Source: Luteolibacter sp. Y139
GTDB lineage: Bacteria > Verrucomicrobiota > Verrucomicrobiia > Verrucomicrobiales > Akkermansiaceae
NCBI RefSeq assembly: GCF_038066715.1
Contig: NZ_JBBUKT010000001.1
Span: 868,001 to 932,000 of the forward strand
DNA length: 64,000 bases
Direction of reading: 5' to 3'
Shown here: positions 35,201 to 44,958 of the stretch, one piece after another
How positions within the stretch are numbered: the first letter of the stretch is position 1
Layout of the letters: every line of letters starts with the position of its first letter
Notes under the pieces: model-generated
What the model saw: only the letters and a program-made list of their open reading frames with translations
What the model was told of the DNA's origin: nothing
Databases searched by the model: none
Position numbers and translations under genes: made by a program

Positions 35201-38200
35201 CCCACCGCCAGCGCGGTCGTCGCGCTGTTGCCCGGGTTGTTGTTGGAACCGTTGCTGTTGGAGAAGTTGTTGGTGTTGTTCTTGCCGAGCAGCAGCGAGC
35301 CGGTGTTGGCGGCGAGCGCTTCGAGCGCCTTGGTCTTCCCGTAGTCCGCGGCGCCGAGGTCCGCGCCGGAAATGAAACGATAGGAATAGCTGCGGGTGTT
35401 CACCGGCAACAGCGCATTATCCCCGAGCAAGATCGAGTTGTAGGCGCTGGAGACAAAGCCATCGCTGATCGCATTGTTCAGCGTGATGTTTCCCGCGGCA
35501 CGCAGCGTGAGCACGCCGGCTGCGCTCTTGGCGCCAAAACGGTAGCTCGCGAGGTTCCAGTCGGAAGTATTGGTGGAGGTGCTCGTGCCTAGCGTCAGGT
35601 TGCCGGTGCGATGGATGATCTCTGCTCCGGGAGCGAGCACCAGGATCGAGGCAAGGCCCGGATTGTGCGCAAGCAGGCGGTTGGTGATCGAGGTGTAGGC
35701 GGCGCTCGCGTTGCCAGCGGTGCCGAGGAAGCTTTCGCCGTCCGTCTTGATCTGGCTCTGGATCGCGGTGGTGATCGTGCCCGTGGTGCTGGTGAGATCG
35801 TAGATCTTGTAACCTTCGACGAGAATCGAGGACGCACCGGTGACGGTGGAGTCCAGCGCAGTCACTGCCACATCACCCGCGAGCTGCGGCGCGCGAAGGT
35901 GCAGCTTTCCGGTGAACTTGCCCTGCGCGGCGCTATTCGCGCTGTTGGAAGCGACCGATAGATCGATCGACGAGCCACTGCGCAAGTCGAGAGCCCCGGT
36001 GCCCGCCACGCCATCGCGCGAAGTCCCGGCCTCGAGCGTGATCGCACCGCCCTTGCCAGCGCTGCTGAAATCATCGCCGGAGGCATCGAGCTTCGAGCCC
36101 GAAAGAAGCGTGACGCCTCCATTCGCCGAGAGACGGATGCTGCCGCCGGTGGCTCCGGAGGCATCGACCGTGCCGGTGACATTGATACTTCCCTGGTCGG
36201 CAGAGAGCAGGAAGTCACGAGCCACCGAAACTCCGTCCAGCGTCACACTGCCATTCCGCACGCGGAACTCCTGAGCATTCGTGAACGAAGCCTGGCTCAA
36301 GCGAGACGCGAGCGCCGCAAGCGAAGGAAGAGCCGAGGTGTCGAGCGAGAAGCTGCCGTCATTTCCCCCTTGTCCTCCGCTTCCCAGCAAAGTGCCCGCA
36401 AGCGTAAACGAGCCGGCCGGATTCGAAATCGCAAGCAAGCCCGCATTCCCTCCACCCGGATTCGCAGAGAGATCCAGCGTCGCGGGCTGCGCGACCACCA
36501 CATTGCCAGCATCGGCGCTCAGGCGGATGCTGCCGGCGGACGAATAGCGGATCGCATCCCCGAACACCTTCCGATCCCCCGAAACATCGAGCGTGCCCGT
36601 GACCGTGACATCGCCGGTCGTGGCACGTAGCGCAAGATTGCCACTCTTCAACAACACCTCGCTGCCTGCCGTGATCGAGGCGCCCGTCAAGGTGAGAGTG
36701 GACCCCGGACCGCCTGCCAGCAAACCTCCAGCCGGCGTGCCACTCGTGGTGGAGGTCAGCACCAGATTCTCGCCCGCAGTGATCGTGCGCACGGCTCCGG
36801 CCGCACCGGTCAGACGCGGCGTATCGAGCGTGAGCCCGGCCTGAGCGGAGAGCCCGCCCGTTCCTTCACCGAGAATTCCCCGTGTCGCGGCAAGCCGCAC
36901 GTTTGTATACTGGTTCAGCGCGATCTGGTTGCTTCCCAGACGAATCGTTCCGGCAGAAATCTCCAGCGTACCGGAGGCCGTGCCCGGCGTGGTCGCGACG
37001 GAGGCATTCGGATTCTGCAGCAATACGTCATTGGCGACCAAGCGGGCGGTGCCGGCGCCTTGGCCAATGCCCCGGATCTCAGAAGCACCGAGTGTGAGAT
37101 TCTTCAACGAGGATGACCCGAATTGCCCCGCCCCATACAAATCGATCGACGAATAGCTCAGCAGGCCGAGCGATGCGGCAGAACCAAAGGTCGTCAGGAA
37201 GTCATTGTCCAGCACCAGGCTTCCCCCGGCCGGTGCCGCAAGCGCGGGATCCAGCATCACGCTGATCCGCCCGGCACCGAAGGTGTAGGTATTCGCCGTG
37301 AGCGAGGCATTCGGATCCAGCGAAAGCCGCGCGGAGGAATCCAGGAAGATCCCGCCGCCGGTGATGCTCGCACCCGCACCAATCGAAAGCAGCGGAGTGG
37401 TCGAAGTGGTCGTGCCGCTGCGAAGTACGGTGGCCGTAGGATTTCCCGAGACGCGGACCAGCGCCCCATCACCCGTGATCCGCAGCGTGTCGGCGCTGGA
37501 CTTGGCATCGCCTGTCGAGGCCAGTTCCGCACCCGGCGCGAGCACCAGTTCATTCTTCGCTGCCAGGATCAAGTCCTCCGCGCCGAGTGGTGCTCCGTCA
37601 TTGTCCACCGTGATCTTGCCACTGGAAACGGTGACCGTGGTCGTGCCATCGGTGCCGCGTGTGCGCGTGCCTCCGATGAGCAAGCTCTCCGCGCCGAAGG
37701 CATTCAGTGCTGCCGAGTCGAGTGTGATCGAGCCTGCGCCGCCCGTGGTGGTGCCATTCGAAATGAAAGTGTCGAGCTGCGTGCTAATGTCGATCGAGGC
37801 ACCGCGCCCGCCGCCGATCGATTGCGAGGCAACCGTGCCGGCGAGGTCCATCGACTGCGTGGCCTGGAAGCGCAGGTAGCCGGAATCCGTTGGCAGCACC
37901 GGCACCGGCGCATTGAGCGTAGCCGCACTCCGCTTGATGAAGGTATTCGCGAAGAAATCGAAGTACTGCGCGCGCTGGCGAACCACTTTCGAAGATGCGA
38001 CCTCGAAGCGCGTCGTAACGGTCGGCAGTGTCCGCTCATCATTCAGCGAATTGTAGCGATAGCCATTCACCACGCTCGCGCCGCCGGGAACCTCCAGCGT
38101 GCCATAGCCGCCGGCATTGCTGGCCGTGACCAACACCGCATCCGGCAGGAGCGCATAGCGTGCGGGCAGCAAGGTATACCAACCGGCAGCAAGCGTCTTG

Positions 38201-41200
38201 CTGCCTTGCAGATAGACACGGTCACCGACCGAGAGCGTGGAGTTCGTGTAGCCCGAAGCTCCCTCGATCAGGTTCGATTCCGAAGTGGAGTTGTTATAGG
38301 CGGCATACGGCGCGTAGTCAGCACCGTACGAAGGAATCACCGCGAAGCTATTGGAGTTCGCCAGGATATCGACCGGCCCGCCGAGACCGGAAACCCACCG
38401 GTCCGCATAGAGATCACCACCACCGCGCAGATCGATCGTCGAGCCGGCCTCCTGCGTGATATTCCCACCGGAAAGCGTGATCGACTTCTCCGGCAACCCA
38501 CCCGCCGTGATGTCAACGCCACGCGGATCGATCCACACGGTTCCATCCGGACTGTAGCCATAAGGAAGCACTAGCCCCTTGCCCGTCACCGGATCAACGC
38601 CGGAAACCGAGGTGATGCTGCCGGACTCCAGCGTGAGATCCGTGGTGACCGGGAACGGCTTCGCTCCGCCCGTGAACCAGTCGCGCGGCGCAGTGCCGGT
38701 GCCATCCCAACCCAGCGTGATCGTGCCAAAAGGTGCCCTCAGGACACCGCCCTGATGAATCGTCGACGCATAAATCCCGAGCTTGCCACCCGCGGAATAC
38801 GGCAGGCTTCGCGTGCCCGACGACTCGATGGTGATCGAGCCCTTCTTGGCACCCGAGGCATTCTGGTAGTCGTAGGCGATCAGGTTGAACTCGCTCGCCG
38901 TGGTCGGATAAATTTGGCCTGCATGAATGGTGAGATCACCGGCCATGACGAAGGTGCCATTGCCACGCACGTCGCCATTGTTCGCGATGAGATTCGTGCG
39001 ACCTGTCCCTTGCAGACTCAGGCTACCCACGTCGATGTGGCCCGCATCGATGTCCAGGGTCCCGCTGCCATAGGTCGCGGGAATGACAAAGGGAGCACCG
39101 TTAAGAACGATTGGGCTCGTCTCCTCCGTTGGCAATTGCGGGGGACGGAAAGCCATGCCCAGCGACACCGCGCCCGCCTTCACGGTCAGCGCGGAGTCAT
39201 TGAAGAGAATTCCTTGGTTCGCGAGGCTGACATGCCCGCGCGCGTCGATGGCTACCGTCCCGCTCGTCTTGATCACGCCGCCGAGGGTGAGCGAATCGAA
39301 GCCACCATTCTGGAACGAATCCACCGCGAAGAACCCGTGCCCGGAACCAAGCGTGCCAGTGACCGCCTGCCCGATCGGATTGTTGGAAAGCGATCTCGCA
39401 ATGACCGGGCCCGACTGCGTGACCGTCAACGTGACATCGGAAGGCGATGGGACCTCAGCAGGGCTGTAGAAGCGATTCGACGAAACAGTGAGCGTCCCGC
39501 CGGTCGCGGAAGTACCGCCAGCATTTCCCTTCAAGGTAGCATCCGAAAGCAGGAACTGGCCTCCCGTGAGCATGATGGACCCTGCATTGCTATCCACCTG
39601 CACCGGCACCGTCTGCTGGACGCGCGGCCGGTTCGTCAGGCCGGTATTCGGGAGCGAGGCGACCGGCGTGGTGGTAAATGCGGGATCCACATCAAGGACG
39701 CCGCTCGCGCCGGAGACATCCAGCACCGCGCCTGCTGCTGCGACGAGGTTACCGGAAACGCTGATGCTTCCACCACCCAGCACACTGCCGATGCGACGCC
39801 CATAGGCATCCGGTTTCAGAACCACCGTGCCCGCGGTGGAGAGCACGCTATGTGATCCCAGGAAAGTTGTAGTGACCGCTTGATTCGGATCGCCGAAAAC
39901 GTTGCCCGAGTTGGAGCTCCCGGAAATGCGAATGCTGCCCGCGGGAGCAAGGATTGACCCGAGCACCGTGGCGGTGCTGCCCCTCACTTCCACCGATGCA
40001 CCTGGATCCGTGCGAATCACCGAGCCCTCGCCGATGACCACATCTCCACGATTCAGCAAGAAGCCGGTGGCAGCATCGCGCACGCCATCGGAGGTAAAGC
40101 TCAGGCTCACTGCCTGGCGCTCGGAGACATCCGGATCACGGCCGTAAACTTCGGAGTATTCGCCGATCTGAAGTCCACCGCCGGAAGCATTCGCCACCAC
40201 CGCCAGACGCTTGGCAACTGGCGTGAGGATCGTGTCCGGGGCCACGCTGACCGCCGTGAGGCCGGGGCCGCCCAGCCCTTGGATATTGAACTTCGTGAAG
40301 CCACCTTCGCTGAAGAACGAAGGATCGAGGTGATAGACGCCGGCCGGAGCTGTGGCACCTCCGACTTGAATCGCTCCTGCCTGCAGCGTGAGCGTCCCAC
40401 CCTTCGCCCCGGAGATGCCGCGCAGCGTGCCACCGAGGTGCAAGGTTCCGCCGAGATTCGAGCTGATGTTCGGATCCTTGCCGGTCAGGATGGAGACCGA
40501 TCCGGCATTGCCGTAGTGCCCCTTCCCGTCCGAGTTCATCGCATAGCCGCCGGACACATCCACCAGGCTGCCAGCTCCGAGGTCCGCCGAATAGGCCTCG
40601 ATACGGATGCTCCCGCCGTCGCGAATCGCCGGCGTCGAGTAGGATGCGGCATAGCGGTCATCGGTGACAAGTCCCGCCGCGCTCAGCGTCGCGCCTTCGG
40701 CCAAGGTGAAGATACCGCGCCCCGCCCTCACCGACGGGACCACCGGCGGATTCTGCGACAGCCCGACCGCGGCATCGTAGGGAGAAGCATTCAGCGCCGT
40801 GAAGGACAGCGATCCACCCGCCGCGGTTACGTTGCCCAGGATGTTGATGTTGGACGCCGTTAGCGAAATCGATCCACCCGGCGAGGTCGTCAGGTGCTGG
40901 CCCTCCGCGACCGTGATGGTGCCATTTTCATTCGTGACCACCAGATTCCCAAAGCCACTCGAGGTGAGCAGATCGGGCGAGAGGAAGACGTCGTTCTTGC
41001 GCGCCTCGGAGATACCCGCGGCATTGCCATTGGCATCCAGCGAGAAGTCCGCCACGTCCTCCTGCTCCACACCTTCCTTGAAAACGATATCGAGCCCGTC
41101 CGGATACGTGATGAAGTAATTCGGCGCGAGATTTTCCCGTCCCCGGAAATGCAGCGCCAGCGTCGCGGCATCCGGCAGAGAGCTCGAGCCGGATTCATTA

Positions 41201-43377
41201 CGGATCTGGTTCGCTCCCGCCACGGTGTTCCCGCGCAAGGATCCATCGAGCACGATCGACGGTGCGGTGATCGTGACCGACCCGGCATTTGCACCCTGCG
41301 TGTAGCTTTCCTGATAGCGCGTGCCAGCCGGTGCGAGGGCACGGTTGAAATTCTCCACCACCCCCCACTTCGAATGCACCACCGACGAACTGCCGGTATA
41401 GATTCCTGAATACACCTGGTCCGGTGTGGCTTGGGAGATATCGACAATCTGGCCATTGCTGACCACCCGCGTGGTCGCCACGGTGCCGCCTTGGAAATTC
41501 GTCCAGCCACCGGAGACATCGATGATCGAGCCTTCGCGCACAACCGCAGCATCGCCCGCGGAAATCGTGAGCGAGCCGCCTGCCGTAGTGAGCTGGGCGA
41601 CATCGCGCTGCACCAGTCCGAGATAACCGATGAGATCCGCGAGCGGCGTGCCCACCCACTCGCGTCCCTCATAAGTGCCGGTCTGGCCGAGATCCACCAC
41701 GATCGTCTCTCCACGTAATTCGCCATCGCGTTGGACGGGAGCCACCGAAAGCTCCGAACCACGCAACTCAAGCTCGATGATATTCTGCAGCACCGAGGCC
41801 GTCGCATCGGTCGTGCCTGCGAGATTGATCACCGCACCATGGTCGATGAACACCTGCCCGCCGGTAGAGACAAAGGTCGAGGTCGGCAGCGTTGCAGAAT
41901 CGAGGAACGCCCACGTGCCCGCTTGGATCGATGCCTTCGCATTCGGCGCGAGGATGATGGATCCCTCGGCCTGATGGATGTTCTTTCCCTGGAGATTGAT
42001 CTGCGAGCGCAGTGCCAGCTCGGTGCCGATCGAAGTCGCCGTGCTCGTGGTCTCTGGCAAAATGCGGATCACGCTGTCCTCGCCAAGCGTGATGTTCCCG
42101 GTGGACTTCCAGGCGAAGGCAGAGCCGGTATTCGGGTTCGAAGCCACAAAGCCGGGATTGCTCACCGCGTCGTAGTTCGCCAGCAGATCAACCCGACCAT
42201 TGAGCGAAACCGAGGTCGTGCTGTCGATCGCACCATTATGCGCGATGGTCTTGCCGGTCAGCAGCGCGCTGCCACGCGCGATCTCGATCAGGCCATTGTT
42301 TGTCACTGTGCCCGCATACGGCGCAAGCGCCGAGGCCGGGTCGACCACCGCACCGACGTACACGTCGAGTCCTCGCAGCGACGGATCCGCCGAATTGTGC
42401 GCGACCACCCCGACCTGCAAGCCGGCGGCAAGAATGACCTGTCCCGAGGGTGAGGTCAGCGTGCCGTTGTTCGTGACATTGGCCCCGGCCAGAAAGATTC
42501 GGCCACCATTCCCATCCGCACTGACCGCCGTCTTGATCTGCGCGCCTGCCTGGACCGTGATGTCACCGATCGGTCCTTGCCCAAGTCCATTGAAGAGGAA
42601 AGCTTGGCTGGGATTGTTCAGCAATCCATTGGCGACCAACTCATCATTGATCGGCAATGCGGAAACGGTGAGCGCGCCGGTGTTCACCTGGCTGGAGCCA
42701 CCGAAGATGATACCATTCCGATTGATGACGTAGACCTGTCCCTGCGCCTTGATGGAACCGAGGATTTGTGTCGGATTTCCCGTCGGATCGTTGACCTTGT
42801 TGAAGGCGATCCACTGGTTTGCGCTCGATCCCGCCGCGGACTGGTCAAAGGTCAGCGTGGTATTCTTGCCAACGTTGAACGTCTCCCAATTCAGCAGTGC
42901 CTGTTGGGCCGTCTGCTTGATGGTCACGGTCGTCTCGCTGCCATTCGTCGTCTGCGTGGGCAATTCCGCTCCCTGCCACCATGAAGCATCCGTCCCCACA
43001 TGGCTATCCACCTTCAAGCCCCCGCTGCCGAGCCCATTCGGCACGTTCGGCAAGGGCGCTCCCGTGGTCGGATGATTGCCGAGATTGTTCGCGCCGCCGA
43101 TCGCATTGTTGCGCGCGGCAAGCTGCATCGCGCGCACCGCGGCAATCGCCTGGGTCGTCCGCGCAAGCGAGTCCTGCGCATTCGTCCGCGCCTGATTCGT
43201 CACCGAGGGCGTGGTGCCACCCGAGGGCGTTGCATTCGCCTGCGGCGGCGCAGCTCCGCCATTGCCACCGCCACGCAAGATGTCCGCATTCGCCTGAGAC
43301 ATGAGCACCGACATGCCCAAGGTCATGCGAAAGGCGGTGTTCAGAAGCGAAGTGCGCAGGGTGTGGTCGGTGATCAT
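32224..43377 (-). CDS. Giant two-partner secretion exoprotein (filamentous haemagglutinin / DUF3739 family)
   Basis: A 3717-residue protein. The signal peptide is near residues 1-32 (ending ANA). The TPS secretion domain (about 100-300) contains WETFNVGKNTTLTFDQ and INRNGIIFGG, the equivalent of the NPNGI box. The central region is a very long beta-helix of short repeats (GSITLDSAAL, TVSAGK-like). The C-terminal part has the DUF3739-type sequence GGDLLVRAGNNIDAGVYYVE and LVAPEGTVDAGDAGIRVSGN. The end is acidic/lysine-rich (SDDEEEDEKDKEKAAP). It is secreted by the TpsB encoded about 8.4 kb upstream in the same locus, then displayed or released at the surface. Likely adhesive or structural; last gene of the operon. 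Confidence 0.93.
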   Translation of the reverse strand: MITDHTLRTSLLNTAFRMTLGMSVLMSQANADILRGGGNGGAAPPQANATPSGGTTPSVTNQARTNAQDSLARTTQAIAAVRAMQLAARNNAIGGANNLGNHPTTGAPLPNVPNGLGSGGLKVDSHVGTDASWWQGAELPTQTTNGSETTVTIKQTAQQALLNWETFNVGKNTTLTFDQSAAGSSANQWIAFNKVNDPTGNPTQILGSIKAQGQVYVINRNGIIFGGSSQVNTGALTVSALPINDELVANGLLNNPSQAFLFNGLGQGPIGDITVQAGAQIKTAVSADGNGGRIFLAGANVTNNGTLTSPSGQVILAAGLQVGVVAHNSADPSLRGLDVYVGAVVDPASALAPYAGTVTNNGLIEIARGSALLTGKTIAHNGAIDSTTSVSLNGRVDLLANYDAVSNPGFVASNPNTGSAFAWKSTGNITLGEDSVIRILPETTSTATSIGTELALRSQINLQGKNIHQAEGSIILAPNAKASIQAGTWAFLDSATLPTSTFVSTGGQVFIDHGAVINLAGTTDATASVLQNIIELELRGSELSVAPVQRDGELRGETIVVDLGQTGTYEGREWVGTPLADLIGYLGLVQRDVAQLTTAGGSLTISAGDAAVVREGSIIDVSGGWTNFQGGTVATTRVVSNGQIVDISQATPDQVYSGIYTGSSSVVHSKWGVVENFNRALAPAGTRYQESYTQGANAGSVTITAPSIVLDGSLRGNTVAGANQIRNESGSSSLPDAATLALHFRGRENLAPNYFITYPDGLDIVFKEGVEQEDVADFSLDANGNAAGISEARKNDVFLSPDLLTSSGFGNLVVTNENGTITVAEGQHLTTSPGGSISLTASNINILGNVTAAGGSLSFTALNASPYDAAVGLSQNPPVVPSVRAGRGIFTLAEGATLSAAGLVTDDRYAASYSTPAIRDGGSIRIEAYSADLGAGSLVDVSGGYAMNSDGKGHYGNAGSVSILTGKDPNISSNLGGTLHLGGTLRGISGAKGGTLTLQAGAIQVGGATAPAGVYHLDPSFFSEGGFTKFNIQGLGGPGLTAVSVAPDTILTPVAKRLAVVANASGGGLQIGEYSEVYGRDPDVSERQAVSLSFTSDGVRDAATGFLLNRGDVVIGEGSVIRTDPGASVEVRGSTATVLGSILAPAGSIRISGSSNSGNVFGDPNQAVTTTFLGSHSVLSTAGTVVLKPDAYGRRIGSVLGGGSISVSGNLVAAAGAVLDVSGASGVLDVDPAFTTTPVASLPNTGLTNRPRVQQTVPVQVDSNAGSIMLTGGQFLLSDATLKGNAGGTSATGGTLTVSSNRFYSPAEVPSPSDVTLTVTQSGPVIARSLSNNPIGQAVTGTLGSGHGFFAVDSFQNGGFDSLTLGGVIKTSGTVAIDARGHVSLANQGILFNDSALTVKAGAVSLGMAFRPPQLPTEETSPIVLNGAPFVIPATYGSGTLDIDAGHIDVGSLSLQGTGRTNLIANNGDVRGNGTFVMAGDLTIHAGQIYPTTASEFNLIAYDYQNASGAKKGSITIESSGTRSLPYSAGGKLGIYASTIHQGGVLRAPFGTITLGWDGTGTAPRDWFTGGAKPFPVTTDLTLESGSITSVSGVDPVTGKGLVLPYGYSPDGTVWIDPRGVDITAGGLPEKSITLSGGNITQEAGSTIDLRGGGDLYADRWVSGLGGPVDILANSNSFAVIPSYGADYAPYAAYNNSTSESNLIEGASGYTNSTLSVGDRVYLQGSKTLAAGWYTLLPARYALLPDAVLVTASNAGGYGTLEVPGGASVVNGYRYNSLNDERTLPTVTTRFEVASSKVVRQRAQYFDFFANTFIKRSAATLNAPVPVLPTDSGYLRFQATQSMDLAGTVASQSIGGGRGASIDISTQLDTFISNGTTTGGAGSITLDSAALNAFGAESLLIGGTRTRGTDGTTTVTVSSGKITVDNDGAPLGAEDLILAAKNELVLAPGAELASTGDAKSSADTLRITGDGALVRVSGNPTATVLRSGTTTSTTPLLSIGAGASITGGGIFLDSSARLSLDPNASLTANTYTFGAGRISVMLDPALAAPAGGSLVLDNDFLTTFGSAASLGLLSYSSIDLYGAGQFGSSSLKNLTLGASEIRGIGQGAGTARLVANDVLLQNPNASVATTPGTASGTLEISAGTIRLGSNQIALNQYTNVRLAATRGILGEGTGGLSAQAGLTLDTPRLTGAAGAVRTITAGENLVLTSTTSGTPAGGLLAGGPGSTLTLTGASITAGSEVLLKSGNLALRATTGDVTVTGTLDVSGDRKVFGDAIRYSSAGSIRLSADAGNVVVAQPATLDLSANPGGGNAGLLAISNPAGSFTLAGTLLGSGGQGGNDGSFSLDTSALPSLAALASRLSQASFTNAQEFRVRNGSVTLDGVSVARDFLLSADQGSINVTGTVDASGATGGSIRLSANGGVTLLSGSKLDASGDDFSSAGKGGAITLEAGTSRDGVAGTGALDLRSGSSIDLSVASNSANSAAQGKFTGKLHLRAPQLAGDVAVTALDSTVTGASSILVEGYKIYDLTSTTGTITTAIQSQIKTDGESFLGTAGNASAAYTSITNRLLAHNPGLASILVLAPGAEIIHRTGNLTLGTSTSTNTSDWNLASYRFGAKSAAGVLTLRAAGNITLNNAISDGFVSSAYNSILLGDNALLPVNTRSYSYRFISGADLGAADYGKTKALEALAANTGSLLLGKNNTNNFSNSNGSNNNPGNSATTALAVGNRFQVIRTGTGDIDVRAGRSVQLLNQFATIYTAGTVVADPTMGGTFDVPILDQTGGSVTLGANQQSPSYPAQYTMAGGDVSIFAGLDIEHITRTNQNVVIADSQRELPNNWLYRRGYVDPVTGQFGTSRFGDTASTTWWVDFSNFFQGIGALGGGDVSLVAGHNVNNVDAVIPTNARMPKGTPNAAKLVELGGGDLLVRAGNNIDAGVYYVERGHGTLDAGGSIVTNSTRSPSIPQLTGAANTFDSSTWLPTTLFLGKGDFDVTALGDLLLGPVANPFLLPPGINNTYWQKSYFSTYSPDSSVSVSSVGGSVTLRENTTLPVAGAGSSTNILFAWIDREQILRTTPASASYYQPWLRLAETSAAPFSTLVSLLPPTLDVTSFNSDINLAGNLTLFPSATGNLELLAGGAINGLQRNGRVTFNGTSTSWGSSKINVSDADPDSIPGVTSPFGYTALVGLDQSLARSTRNGFLDFVNKLFRETGATQGAQAILQVKQALHDAGLLHEDDDEPVRLYAGEGDISGLTLFSPKETLIYAGRDITDVSLYLQNVRATDTSVVAAGRDIIPSNLNSLLRLLANATGNVVNNDSPANGGDIQIAGPGTLQVLAGRTLDLGTGAELADGTAAGITSIGNARNPALSATGANLIIGAGVKDSTSLANSSLDFDAFITKYVTTPEGAAYLKELAPGVDFATLNEEDKARLALGVFYLILRDAGRHYAENGNYDTALEAIKVLMGDEPAPGDILTRGRSIRTTRGGAINLLTPGGGLTLANTAIGNPQSPPGIITESGGDIYTFANNDVNIGIGRIFTLRGGDQVIWSTKGDIAAGSSSKTVTSAPPTRVLIDPQSAAVQTDLAGLATGGGIGALATVAGVPLGDVDLVAPEGTVDAGDAGIRVSGNLNIAAAQVLNAGNIAVGGTSAGAPAAPSAPSVSTVTNASTAAAAAGDGAATPQSNTPAPVTEPTMEEIEAVVTVEVLGYSDDEEEDEKDKEKAAP

Positions 43378-43423
43378 GGCAGCAGTTCTATCATTGTGAA
43401 ACGATCCATCGTCCCGGGCCGGG

Positions 43424-44302
43424 TTACTTCCCTAGGATCTTCGCGAGCTCGATTTCGTTAATCGCGAGAGGGTGATCTTTCAATAGCTTGGCGAGATATT
43501 CCTGACGGTTCAGGCGGGCGCGTTCTGCACGGAGTTGCACGGTCAATTGATCGCGCACCTGATCCAGCGTTGCGGTGTGCGCTTCCTTGGAATCGAGCAC
43601 CTTGAGGATGTGCCAGCCATCGTCCAGCTTCACTGGCTCGGACACTGTGCCTGCTGCGAGCTTCGGCAGCTTTTCGCGAATGCCGGGCTGAACCTGCTCT
43701 TCGGCGATCCAGCCGATCTCCCCTCCTTTTGCCTTGCTTGCAGCTTCGTCGCTTTCGGCAGTCGCAATCGCGGCGAAGTCAGCATTCTTCTCCTTCAGCT
43801 TCTTGGACACCGCGTCGAGCTTCGCCTTGGCCTTGTCGGTTGCCGCCTTGTCAGCATCCTTCGGCAGCGCGACAAACACCTGCGCGAGGCGATACGACTT
43901 CGGCACCTGCAGCGACGGCTTGGCCGCCTCGTAAGCCGTTTGGAGATCACTCTCCGTCGGAAAATCCGCGGGCACCTTCGAGGACTTCTCCAGGAAGCTC
44001 TCAGTCAAAGCGGACTCGCGGGCACGCACCAGCTTCGCGACGACATCGGGCTCCTGATCCCATTTCTGCGCCAACGCCTCCTTCAGCACCAAGCGCTGGA
44101 TCAGCAGGGCGCGGACATACTGACCAAGCGCCGCCGGATCCTTTGCAAGGACCGCATCCTGGCCGGCTTCAAGGCCCGCGATGGCCTCGCGGATCTCCTC
44201 AGTTTTGAGTTCAATATCGCCGATCTTCCCAAGCGGGACGGTTTCGGCATGGAGGGCCGCGGAGGTGGCGGCGGCAATGAGTGTGAGCAATCGGAGTTTC
44301 AT
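43424..44302 (-). CDS. Periplasmic peptidylprolyl isomerase (parvulin/SurA type)
   Basis: A 292-residue exported protein with signal MKLRLLTLIAAATSAALHA. The N-terminal helical region (LVLKEALAQKWDQEP) is SurA-N-like. The rotamase domain follows (SYRLAQVFVALP, NADFAAIATAESDEAASKAKGGEIGWIAEEQVQPGI, PVKLDDGWHILKVLDSKE). It should help unfolded outer-membrane or secreted proteins cross the periplasm. Directly upstream of the giant exoprotein and 18 bases after the coiled-coil gene, so a chaperone for the exoprotein is the natural guess. The Pseudomonas pdt locus also contains, as I recall, a PPIase gene. Confidence 0.9.
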   Translation of the reverse strand: MKLRLLTLIAAATSAALHAETVPLGKIGDIELKTEEIREAIAGLEAGQDAVLAKDPAALGQYVRALLIQRLVLKEALAQKWDQEPDVVAKLVRARESALTESFLEKSSKVPADFPTESDLQTAYEAAKPSLQVPKSYRLAQVFVALPKDADKAATDKAKAKLDAVSKKLKEKNADFAAIATAESDEAASKAKGGEIGWIAEEQVQPGIREKLPKLAAGTVSEPVKLDDGWHILKVLDSKEAHTATLDQVRDQLTVQLRAERARLNRQEYLAKLLKDHPLAINEIELAKILGK

Positions 44303-44320
44303 GATGTTCTCGTGGTCGAG

Positions 44321-44956
44321 TTACGGTTTCTTGGGTGCGGCAAGGCGCTGGTCGAGAATCCGGTCCTGATAGCCTTGGACGTGGTTCTCGATCTCAACGC
44401 GGGCGTTGCCGATAAAAGGTTCTTTCGCAGCGAGCGACTTCCCGAGCGCATAGTTCTTGTAGCGGTCAAGGATCTCGTTCGAGACATTGAAGAGCGCGAT
44501 GTTCTTCCGCTCGCGGTCGGCGACGGTGTTCTTCAAGGACACCACTTCACCGGCCAGCTTCTCGCGTTCTCCATCGCCCTTCTTCGCTGCGGCAGCGGCC
44601 GTCTGATAGGCAGCCTTCCACTTGTCGAGCGCGGCGATGTAGTCGGCTAAGCGCTTTTCGCGTTCGGCTAGGCGATTGCTGAGCGTGGCGATGTTCTTCT
44701 CCGACGATGCCTTGTCCTCGTTCGACTGCTTGGCGAGCGCGGCATTCCGCTTCTCCAGGTCAGCAACCTTGGCTTCCAGCGCCTTCGCCTTCTGCTCGGC
44801 GGCAATCGACGCGGCCTGGGCGGTCGCGGTTTCGCCCTGCGCCGTCCGGAGTTGCAGCGTTGTGTTTTTCAAGGCCTCGCGCAACCGGGCACCATCGTCC
44901 TCTTGCGCGATCGCGGAAATCGGGATCAGCAAGGCAATTAGAAGGAGTGCTTTCAT
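44321..44956 (-). CDS. Exported coiled-coil protein
   Basis: A 211-residue protein with signal peptide MKALLLIALLIPISAIAQ. The mature part is mostly coiled coil rich in Ala, Glu, Lys and Gln (AAEQKAKALEAKVADLEKRNAALAKQ; LSNRLAEREKRLADYIAALDKW), about residues 20-165, then DRYKNYALGKSLAAKEP. It is unlike any enzyme. I chose the ATG at 44956, which directly follows the porin stop (2-base gap). It may act as a periplasmic scaffold between TonB/Exb components or as a chaperone. No homologue with known function recognised. Confidence 0.8.
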   Translation of the reverse strand: MKALLLIALLIPISAIAQEDDGARLREALKNTTLQLRTAQGETATAQAASIAAEQKAKALEAKVADLEKRNAALAKQSNEDKASSEKNIATLSNRLAEREKRLADYIAALDKWKAAYQTAAAAAKKGDGEREKLAGEVVSLKNTVADRERKNIALFNVSNEILDRYKNYALGKSLAAKEPFIGNARVEIENHVQGYQDRILDQRLAAPKKP

Positions 44957-44958
44957 GA

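Noticed and set aside
32318..43304. Multiple plus-strand frames within the exoprotein gene, some with Arg-rich sequence
   Set aside because: Antisense shadows of a repetitive GC-rich gene; no motifs or starts.
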